From a virus: a stretch of 42,909 nucleotides of DNA. Both the position numbers and the translations under genes were made by a program. The stretch spans positions 1 through 42,909 of the IMG/VR virus record IMGVR_UViG_3300025909_000002; one strand, given 5' to 3'. The notes below the pieces were generated by a model. The model was not told the DNA's origin. It worked only from the letters and a program-made list of their open reading frames with translations, and did no database searches. Shown one piece after another: positions 37,791 to 42,909 of the stretch; within the stretch, counting starts at the first letter, position 1, and the number at the start of each line of letters is the position of its first letter.

Positions 37791-37840
37791 GAACAAAAGA
37801 CTATGCCCGCGCATTGCTCGATGTCAACAATCGCAATGCG
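37790..37840 (-). promoter_or_regulatory. Leftward sigma70-like promoter with flanking inverted repeat
   Basis: On the minus strand, TTGACA (37827-37822) is followed 16 bases later by CATAGT, a fair -10. The -35 is flanked by CGCATTGC (37840-37833) and GCAATGCG (37817-37810), a perfect 8-bp inverted repeat with a 15-base centre. This looks like a repressible promoter. Confidence 0.6.
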
Positions 37841-37869
37841 ACCGTAACAAGTCACGAGGTAACGGGTAC

Positions 37870-38169
37870 TTACAGCGCCCGAATGGCTTCCGTGATGACC
37901 CGCTTTAGGAAGGCATACTGGGGTTCCTTGATTTTCCCCTGGGTGATGGCCTTCTTCAGGAGCTCGAGGTCCTCCCGTTCAATCCGCGTCATCACCGGAA
38001 CCGCGTCCTTCACCCTGTCATGCGCCGATTCGCGGCGTAGCACCTCGTGCACGGGCGTCTTTCGCACGAACAAGGCCTGGTAGTGGGCTTCGCAAAAGCC
38101 CCGGGCGCGGGCAACGCGATTGCACGAGCGGAAGGCGCACGGCTTCGGTTTTTTCATGGTGGTGGACAT
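37870..38169 (-). CDS. Small zinc-finger protein (CxxxC...CxxH type)
   Basis: A 99-residue protein from ATG 38169; an upstream start at 38220 would read through an inverted repeat. KPKPCAFRSCNRVARARGFC then EAHYQALF gives a Cys/Cys/Cys/His zinc motif often found in small phage proteins that resemble HNH or AP2-type accessory domains. The C-terminal half is helical (REDLELLKKAITQGKIKEPQ). It follows the Bet gene in the leftward operon. Confidence 0.55.
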   Translation of the reverse strand: MSTTMKKPKPCAFRSCNRVARARGFCEAHYQALFVRKTPVHEVLRRESAHDRVKDAVPVMTRIEREDLELLKKAITQGKIKEPQYAFLKRVITEAIRAL

Positions 38170-38175
38170 GGGGCA

Positions 38176-38214
38176 GAGAGCATGTCGCGGGCGGCATGCT
38201 CGCGCAATGCTCTC
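38176..38214. promoter_or_regulatory. Inverted repeat with GAGCATTGCGC element
   Basis: GAGAGCAT (38176-38183) is repeated inverted as ATGCTCTC (38207-38214) with a 23-base centre. The minus strand reads GAGCATTGCGCG at 38212-38201, the same element as before the genes at 35278 and 37488. It lies between the bet stop and the ATG at 38169. Confidence 0.45.
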
Positions 38215-38235
38215 CGCCATGGGAATGGGGAGCGT

Positions 38236-39273
38236 TTACACGAACTCCGGCCCCTTGTCCTCCTCTGGCGGAAGCACATCGCCTTCCAGCACATCGGGCG
38301 GCTCGCGGCGCCGCTGTTCGGCCTGTAGCGAGGCCAGCTCCAGCGTCAGTTCCGCGGCCTTCTCATGCTTCGGGTTCTTCTTCAGGAAGAACGTTCTTTC
38401 GACGATTGCCTCGTCGAGCTCCTCCGGCTGCATCTCCGAAATGACGGCGCCGGCCCGGCTGCCCACGCTGATCACCTGCACGTGTGCGGACTCGGCGGGC
38501 AGGGCAGGGGCCTCCGCGACGGCTGGCGGCGGACCTTTGGGCTTGAGCTGCCTTGAGAGCTGCTCTTTGACCTGTGCGGTGCGACCTTTGGGTTTCCCCC
38601 TCCCCGGAGGCTCCGGCGCTGTGGGCGGCTCCTCCTTTTGAGGCATTTCCTCCTGGATGTAAACGCCAGAAAAAATCTGCGGGTAGGCGAGCCGGTACTG
38701 TTCGGCCCGAGCGCACTTCGCGATTTGCCCCTCGGGCATGGTCGCCCAAAACTTGTTTGGCTTCCCGTCGCGGTTCGTTTGGATACGCGAGGAGAGGTCC
38801 AGCCAGGTGAGCGGGATGTGGTGCCCTTCGCGCGCAGCGTGAGCCCAGGCGCCCAGAAGCCGGCCGCGCTCCTTCCCGGGGCTGCTCTTGTGGATGACGG
38901 TCTGTGCGTCGTGGTCCATCTCGAAGGTGTCCTTCTCGAACACTGCGGCGCCCTTCATCCCTCGGAAATCGGCGAACTGCTGAGCCCTGGCGGCCATCCC
39001 GATTTCGGCGGCCTGGAACTCGAACCGCTTCACCTGCGTCCAGTTCCCCCGGGCGTCCTTCGAGTTGATGGTCCGCTCAATCATGAAGGCCTGGCGGAGG
39101 AAGGGGTTCAGGCCGGTGTGTTTGCACTGCTCGAGGAAGAGTGCGAACTCGTCATCGGTGCATTCCTTGGGCGTGATGGTGCGCTTCAGGAGCTCCACGC
39201 GCTCCGGGGTCCAGTCCATCGCCCGGAGGATGAGCGGGCGGGGCATCTCTACGATCTCGGCTTCGTTCTTCAC
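38236..39273 (-). CDS. bet: Bet/RecT-family single-strand annealing protein
   Basis: A 345-residue protein with GTG start and AAAGGAAG upstream. Residues 20-200 are the Bet/RecT core (LLKRTITPKECTDDEFALFL, EQCKHTGLNPFLRQAFMIER, PEGQIAKCARAEQYRLAYPQ). The C-terminal 130 residues are a Pro/Lys-rich linker and charged helix, longer than in lambda Bet (261 residues). It anneals complementary strands produced by the exonuclease encoded next to it. The pair drives phage recombination and concatemer formation. Confidence 0.9.
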   Translation of the reverse strand: MKNEAEIVEMPRPLILRAMDWTPERVELLKRTITPKECTDDEFALFLEQCKHTGLNPFLRQAFMIERTINSKDARGNWTQVKRFEFQAAEIGMAARAQQFADFRGMKGAAVFEKDTFEMDHDAQTVIHKSSPGKERGRLLGAWAHAAREGHHIPLTWLDLSSRIQTNRDGKPNKFWATMPEGQIAKCARAEQYRLAYPQIFSGVYIQEEMPQKEEPPTAPEPPGRGKPKGRTAQVKEQLSRQLKPKGPPPAVAEAPALPAESAHVQVISVGSRAGAVISEMQPEELDEAIVERTFFLKKNPKHEKAAELTLELASLQAEQRRREPPDVLEGDVLPPEEDKGPEFV

Positions 39274-39286
39274 GGGGTGCTTCCTT

Positions 39287-40252
39287 TCAGGCTGCTTTCA
39301 AGAGGTAGGGGCGAAGCGGACGAATGCCCGGCTTCGCAACGGTGAACTTCGCGACGAGCTCGGGGTGGGCCTGGGCGAGCGCCTTCCAGTCCGTCTCGGT
39401 GGTGGGACGGTTCTGCTTCCAGTCGATCCGAAAGCCCGGACCCTCCAGAGACGACGCTTGGCCCATCAGCGCGCGGATCTGGGCGGAGAGGTCGCTGGTA
39501 GCGCGCTCGTGCTCTTTGCTGGCCCGCCATTGCTTCAGGTACGCGGTGACCAGCTCCCGTGCGTCCTCCGTCAGCTGCTCGAAGGAGAGCACCTCTCCGT
39601 TGTCAGAAGGGAAGCGCTCGCGCAGCCACCCTTCATCCAGACCACACACGGGCGGCGGCACCTTGGCCACCACGTGATCCACCCAGAAGCGCTCGCCGAG
39701 CTCCAACATGTTCCCCTCAAGCTCCGCGTCGCGCTTGAAGTGGTAGAGCCGGAAGTCATCCCCGGCGACGAGGACGGCGAGGTCCGCCGCGGGTAGGTCG
39801 CACACGGCCATCGTCCAGGCGACCTGCATCAGGTACGGCGTGGGCACTTCGTCCGTACCGCTCGGCCCCCACTCCTCGGGCTTGGCGAAGTTGACGGTTT
39901 TGATTTCCAGCACCCGGGGGGCGCCCTGGAGGCGGGCAATACGGTCCGGGGTGGCAATGGCCACCGGACGGCCCCGGTGACGCAGCGTGCGGCCCACCTT
40001 GCGCAGCTCGGCTCCGGTCTCCTCCGCGTACCAGTCCGCAACCGCGGGCTCGAGGAGCCGGCCGCGCTTCATGTGCCGGTTCTCCTCCAGCGTCTCGCCG
40101 TGCACCTTCCGGCGCCAGACCTCAAGAGGGGAGCACCATCGGGAGCGACCGGCCACCGCGCCGATCTCCGAGCCTCCGATGCCCGTCCTCCGCATCTCCA
40201 GTTGCCTGGCCGTCAGGCCCCCTCGCTTCGCTACCACCATGCTTCCGTTCAT
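39287..40252 (-). CDS. YqaJ-type viral recombinase exonuclease
   Basis: A 321-residue nuclease, ATG 40252 with AGGAG upstream. Motifs of the YqaJ/lambda exonuclease fold are present: GIGGSEIGAVAGRSRWCSP, RGRLLEPAVADWYAEETG (acidic), ATPDRI (Asp) and RVLEIKTVNF (Glu-x-Lys). The C-terminus is helical (ELVTAYLKQWRASKEHERAT). It degrades 5' strands of double-stranded DNA and hands 3' tails to Bet. The start overlaps the end of a 19-codon leader frame. Confidence 0.88.
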   Translation of the reverse strand: MNGSMVVAKRGGLTARQLEMRRTGIGGSEIGAVAGRSRWCSPLEVWRRKVHGETLEENRHMKRGRLLEPAVADWYAEETGAELRKVGRTLRHRGRPVAIATPDRIARLQGAPRVLEIKTVNFAKPEEWGPSGTDEVPTPYLMQVAWTMAVCDLPAADLAVLVAGDDFRLYHFKRDAELEGNMLELGERFWVDHVVAKVPPPVCGLDEGWLRERFPSDNGEVLSFEQLTEDARELVTAYLKQWRASKEHERATSDLSAQIRALMGQASSLEGPGFRIDWKQNRPTTETDWKALAQAHPELVAKFTVAKPGIRPLRPYLLKAA

Positions 40253-40308
40253 CGCCGCGGCTCCTGTGCACTGCTCCCACGAGCATGTTTAAACGCTCTC
40301 TCTGTCAT
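40249..40308 (-). CDS. Possible 19-residue leader peptide before the exonuclease
   Basis: A short frame begins at ATG 40308 after a good GGAGG, encodes MTERAFKHARGSSAQEPRR and stops by ATGA overlap with the exonuclease start. GTTTAAAC site 5 is inside it. The coupling suggests a leader or uORF controlling the exonuclease; no attenuator hairpin is obvious. Confidence 0.4.
   Translation of the reverse strand: MTERAFKHARGSSAQEPRR
40281..40300 (-). promoter_or_regulatory. GTTTAAAC site 5, before the leftward recombination genes
   Basis: GAGCATGTTTAAACGCTCTC on the plus strand; read leftward it is GAGAGCGTTTAAACATGCTC, so its GAGAG half is upstream of the leftward genes, as in the four rightward copies. 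The palindrome is at 40287-40294, 34 bases before the exonuclease ATG. Confidence 0.55.
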
Positions 40309-40430
40309 TGCCCCTCCGGTACGGTTGAATCCTCTCCCCCTTACTGAAGCAGGCGAGCGGACGTGACGCCGACGCCGGGTGGCGCGAGCGCCCATCTGCA
40401 TTCCCCTCTGTAGGAGGTCCGACAACCAGC

Positions 40431-40467
40431 ATTGCTATATATCAACACCAGCAATACACGAATGCAA
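40431..40467 (-). promoter_or_regulatory. AT-rich leftward promoter/operator candidate
   Basis: On the minus strand TTGCAT (40467-40462) lies 17 bases before TGATAT, within the only TATATAT stretch of the region. ATTGCT (40431-40436) and AGCAAT (40450-40455) form an inverted repeat around it. It would serve the leader, exonuclease and bet genes. Confidence 0.4.
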
Positions 40468-40592
40468 CTTAGCGGTGCGAATGACAACGTTGGTGGTGCT
40501 ACAGCTCTGTCATTCCTTCGAGGTTTCGCGGGTTTTGGAGCGCGAGGGCGGCGCCGGCTCTCGTGTGGGAGGACGTGGGCGGAATTGCCGCT

Positions 40593-40661
40593 TTGACAGA
40601 CCTGTAAGGCGCCGTAATCTCGGCCTCCCCGTCGGGGGGCTCTCTGGGCGCCACCAGGGAG
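40593..40661 (+). promoter_or_regulatory. Rightward promoter candidate followed by hairpins
   Basis: TTGACA (40593-40598), 16-base spacer, TAATCT (40615-40620). About 7 bases later comes CCCC-GTC-GGGG (40627-40637) and then CTCTCTGG/CCAGGGAG (40640-40647 and 40654-40661, 6-base loop). The hairpins sit in what would be the 5' leader of the gene at 41029, 400 bases downstream. Confidence 0.4.
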
Positions 40662-41028
40662 AAGCAGGAGGGTCCGGCCGGAATTGGCGGGCTTTGCGTG
40701 ACTGCGAGCATGGCGCGCGCTCGAGTGCACGGAGTGCTGATGACACCGCGGGGAGTAGGCGCCGAGAAGGCGCTTCGGAGTACAGAAGGGACGGACGCGC
40801 AGACCCGCAGCGCGATCCGCCCTTCGTCTTCTCTCAGAATCCGTTTGGTTTCGTCGGGCTTTACGCTTAGGCTGCGCGCATTCGGTACACCTTGCGCCGC
40901 CTGGCACCGGCTCTTTTACAGATTTCCAAACCTTCCCTCGGGCGTGCGCCGCCTGGGGAATCCCCGCCGCCCTCCGGTCTGGTGTGCCAGCCAGCCGGAG
41001 GGTGCGGGGGGCAGTTTGGAGCCCCGCG

Positions 41029-41586
41029 ATGGCACGCGACGGGAGCAACGGTTTAGCAGGGCCTCAGGTTCTCAGAAGAACCACGACAACAAAACGCTGG
41101 GTTACTCGCACCGTGGTGGTGGAGGAGCTTGTTCCGGAGGGCCACGCGGCGCCGGAGCTGTCATATGCCCCGCCTGTCCAACAGAGCTCGCCAGAAACAC
41201 GCAGGAGGGCCGAAGACATCGCGGCGGCCCTCGCTGTGACGGCGGGCCTGGGTCCACCGAAGGACAGGCGCGGCTCGCCCCGTGGGGGCGGTGGCCGGAG
41301 GAATGGAGACCGGTTTCTTTCCGACGAGGAGCTCGCGCATCAGGCGCGGGAGCTGCGCGCCTACTGGGCATCACGGGTCGGGAAGGTGCACGAGCGGCTC
41401 GAGTCGCGGCTCCGGCCCATCATCATCGAGTTCGGGCTCGCCGAGGCGAAGGCGCTGATCGACGAAGTGCGGGACGGTCGTGGCGACCGGGGCCCGCGCG
41501 ATACGTTGGAGTTGCTGTTCTCACTGATGCGCCGCCGTCGGTACGAGAGGCGCAAGAGTGAGGAGGAAGAGGGAGAAGTACCCTAA
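41029..41586 (+). CDS. Hypothetical early protein
   Basis: A 185-residue basic protein, ATG 41029 with GGAG 8 bases upstream. The N-terminal part (TTTTKRWVTRTVVVEELVPE) may be a short strand pair, followed by a helix, a Gly/Arg-rich linker near residues 85-95 and a C-terminal helical domain (DEELAHQARELRAYWASRVG, LRPIIIEFGLAEAKALIDEV). It is the first gene rightward of the non-coding control region and precedes the replication gene. A role in replication or regulation is likely by position; no motif proves it. Confidence 0.55.
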   Translation: MARDGSNGLAGPQVLRRTTTTKRWVTRTVVVEELVPEGHAAPELSYAPPVQQSSPETRRRAEDIAAALAVTAGLGPPKDRRGSPRGGGGRRNGDRFLSDEELAHQARELRAYWASRVGKVHERLESRLRPIIIEFGLAEAKALIDEVRDGRGDRGPRDTLELLFSLMRRRRYERRKSEEEEGEVP

Positions 41587-41593
41587 AACGAAG

Positions 41594-41625
41594 GGACCTC
41601 CGAGAGCGCCAACTCTCGAAGGTCC
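41594..41625 (+). terminator. Hairpin after the gene at 41029
   Basis: GGACCTCCGAGAG (41594-41606) pairs with CTCTCGAAGGTCC (41613-41625), 12 of 13 positions, loop of 6. It follows the stop by seven bases. No T-run follows on the plus strand; on the minus strand GTTTT occurs shortly after. Possible bidirectional terminator. Confidence 0.5.
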
Positions 41626-41674
41626 AAAACACCCGGTCACGAGCCGGGAGAAAGCGTAGCGATGTGATGCGGAA

Positions 41675-41748
41675 CCTACGTGACGTAGGGCCGGAGAGCA
41701 ACACCTTTGCGCCCAAATTTGGGACTGTAGGTAAATCGGTCAGTTACC
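41675..41748. promoter_or_regulatory. Three inverted repeats upstream of the replication gene
   Basis: CCTACGT-G-ACGTAGG (41675-41689), the perfect 12-bp palindrome CCCAAATTTGGG (41712-41723) and GGTAA-N9-TTACC (41730-41748) lie in the 190-base gap before ATG 41777. Such a cluster next to an initiator gene suggests operators or initiator-binding sites of an origin. No DnaA box consensus was found. Confidence 0.45.
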
Positions 41749-41776
41749 AGGCATCCCGCGCGAAGGGAGGCCGGTG

Positions 41777-42909
41777 ATGGCTGGGCTTCCCTGGGTCGCC
41801 GTTTACCGAGACTTGCCCCGCCACCGGAAGTCTCTGGCGCTGGGTGTGGAGCTGAGGGACCCGCGCGCCTGGACCTACCTCGTGGAGGGATGGCTCTGGG
41901 CGGCTGAGAATGCACCGGACGGCGCTATCCGGGGCGAGGCGGCGGCGATGATGCTGGAAGCGGCGTGCGGCTGGCGCGGTGCTCCGGGCGTGTTCGCGGC
42001 GGCGGCTATCAAGGCGGGTTTCATCGACGTCGCGGCGGACGGGCTCGCTTTCCACTCGTGGGAGGAGCACGAAGGGGCGCATATTGCCGCCGCGGAGGCG
42101 TCTGCAAAGCGCGCCAAGGCGTGGCGCGAGCAGCAAAAAACCAAGAAACTTCGAGCACCTAAGAGGCCTAGGGCCCGAACGCGTTCGGTACACGTAACGA
42201 ACGCTTCTAAGATGGGAGATAGAGATAGAGATCTAGAAGCTTCTCCTCCAACCGCCGGGCCCGCTGCATCGTCAATCCGTCCGGCTGACCCGCTGTGCCG
42301 ATCGGCGCCGATCGGCATGCTTGACGGAGACCATCGTCCAGAGCCGCTGTCACCCGCTCCCGTCCTCGCCGCCTGGAAGCTGCTCGAAGGCCACTCGGCG
42401 GCACAGTTCGGGATGGAGCCCCGCCCGGAGCCGACCGCCCTGGATATTGCCCAGCTCGAGGTGGCCCTTCGAGACCACGGGGGGGACCCCGCCTGGCTCC
42501 TAGACACGCTGCAGACCTGGTTAAACCGGGCGGGGAAGTTCGCCGCCGAGCTCGAACGCCAGGGAGACACCCGGGTGTTTCTGAAGCCCACCCAGTGGAA
42601 GAACTTCAAGCGCAGCCGGCCCGCCCCGGCCGCGGTGACCGTCGGGCCGATCTACGAAGGGCCAGCCGGGGACCTCTGGGCCGAGCTTCTTCGCTGGCTC
42701 AGCGAGGAGGGGAAGACGTACGCCCTTACCCAGCTGATCCAGTGCTCACCGGTGGAGCTGGAGGGAAAGACGCTGATCCTCGCAGCACCCGATCGGCATT
42801 TCGGAAACTGGGTCGCAGAGCACTGGCTTGGGCTGTTGGAGAATGGCCTCGATCAGCTCGGGAAGGCCGTGCGGATTAAGCTGACGTGGCCCGAGGAGGG
42901 GGCGCCCCC
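41777..42909 (+). CDS. Replication protein with C-terminal DnaA-N-like domain (continues at 1-179)
   Basis: Start of a 394-residue protein that crosses the circular junction; ATG 41777 follows AGGGAGG by 6 bases. Residues 1-110 (MAGLPWVAVYRDLPRHRKSL, then LEAACGWRGAPGVFAAAAIK and HSWEEHEG) resemble the N-terminal winged-helix domain of phage replisome organisers. A basic, then Pro/Ser-rich linker follows. Residues about 300-376 (LWAELLRWLSEEGKTYALTQ, LEGKTLILAAPDRHFGNWVA) match DnaA domain I. Likely it binds the phage origin and recruits DnaB or other host factors as DnaA domain I does. No AAA+ part is present. Confidence 0.78.
   Translation, partial: MAGLPWVAVYRDLPRHRKSLALGVELRDPRAWTYLVEGWLWAAENAPDGAIRGEAAAMMLEAACGWRGAPGVFAAAAIKAGFIDVAADGLAFHSWEEHEGAHIAAAEASAKRAKAWREQQKTKKLRAPKRPRARTRSVHVTNASKMGDRDRDLEASPPTAGPAASSIRPADPLCRSAPIGMLDGDHRPEPLSPAPVLAAWKLLEGHSAAQFGMEPRPEPTALDIAQLEVALRDHGGDPAWLLDTLQTWLNRAGKFAAELERQGDTRVFLKPTQWKNFKRSRPAPAAVTVGPIYEGPAGDLWAELLRWLSEEGKTYALTQLIQCSPVELEGKTLILAAPDRHFGNWVAEHWLGLLENGLDQLGKAVRIKLTWPEEGAP
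42783..42909. repeat. Right copy of 127-bp terminal direct repeat
   Basis: Identical to bases 1-127; see that entry. Unique circular length is 42,782 bases if the copies are one locus. Confidence 0.9.

Larger units (their letters stand above)
40309..41028. other. About 720-bp region without a convincing gene
   Basis: No reading frame here has a good start, plausible protein sequence and sensible position; the longest ones are Pro/Arg/Ser-rich and look like shadows. The region divides the leftward and rightward early genes. It holds an AT-rich candidate leftward promoter (40431-40467), a TTGACA candidate rightward promoter (40593), two hairpins (40627-40661) and two copies of TGCGCCGCCT (40893, 40945). 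It may be the early control region or origin, or encode a non-coding RNA. Confidence 0.5.

Noticed and set aside
38225-38242. GAGCGTTTACACG near the end of the bet gene as a sixth GTTTAAAC site
   Set aside because: The central palindrome is broken (TTTACA) and the bases are explained by the bet stop codon region.
40341-41048. 235-codon minus-strand frame in the control region, and a 70-codon one at 40499-40711
   Set aside because: The products are Pro/Arg/Ala-rich with no fold-like pattern, and no ribosome binding site is present. The 70-codon frame has moderately high third-position GC but nothing else supporting it.
1-42909. CRISPR array, tRNA genes, insertion sequences, reverse transcriptase/diversity-generating element
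   Set aside because: I looked for spaced direct repeats, cloverleaf-like segments, transposase motifs and RT motifs and saw none; the periodic octamers are too short to be a CRISPR array.

Overview
The window looks like one complete, circularised genome of a temperate contractile-tailed phage of about 42.78 kb. Its first 127 bases are repeated exactly as its last 127 bases, which fits a circular or circularly permuted molecule cut open by an assembler; one gene runs across this junction. Base composition is strongly GC-rich, many genes start with GTG, and most neighbouring genes overlap by the 4-base ATGA/GTGA type. This points to a high-GC bacterial host. A myxobacterium or another Gram-negative is plausible, but nothing here proves the host.

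Layout. (1) 41029-42909 continuing into 1-6739, mostly rightward: a replication protein with a DnaA-N-like C-terminal domain, small HTH and zinc-finger proteins, a leftward ParA/ribbon-helix-helix partition pair (989-2104), a winged-helix-like protein, a tyrosine recombinase (4003-4992) and a run of short unknown genes. (2) 6765-9897: packaging, with a putative small terminase, a large terminase interrupted by a mini-intein, a coiled-coil protein and a small RHH protein. (3) 10071-30718: a head and tail module in close to phage Mu order (DUF935 portal, F-like, I/Z protease-scaffold, decoration, T-like major head, DUF1320, virion morphogenesis, sheath, tube, frameshifted chaperone, tape measure, hub, spike, GPW/gp25, J, gp48), with a pectate-lyase-like tailspike inserted among the baseplate genes and fibre or lectin-like proteins at the end. 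(4) 30796-33576: lysis functions (membrane/coiled-coil protein, three-TM holin candidate, lysozyme-like endolysin) and small genes. (5) 33573-40308, all leftward: many tiny zinc-binding proteins, a SprT-like metallopeptidase, a Bet/RecT annealase and a YqaJ-type exonuclease. (6) 40309-41028: about 720 bases with no convincing gene but with promoter-like and hairpin elements.

How it fits together. The virion is Mu-like, yet I see no Mu transposase. A tyrosine recombinase and a plasmid-type partition pair suggest either integration or a maintained circular prophage (phage-plasmid). Recombination genes (exonuclease plus Bet) probably support replication through concatemers.

The most unusual signals are: a terminase intein whose centre encodes a CxxC...CxxC zinc-finger-like segment in the wrong frame; five copies of a GTTTAAAC-centred site, all in the same orientation relative to the downstream gene; 8-base periodic arrays at five translation starts; and a shared GAGCA(A/T)TGCGC element before three leftward genes. 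All family assignments come from reading protein sequences by eye, without database searches.
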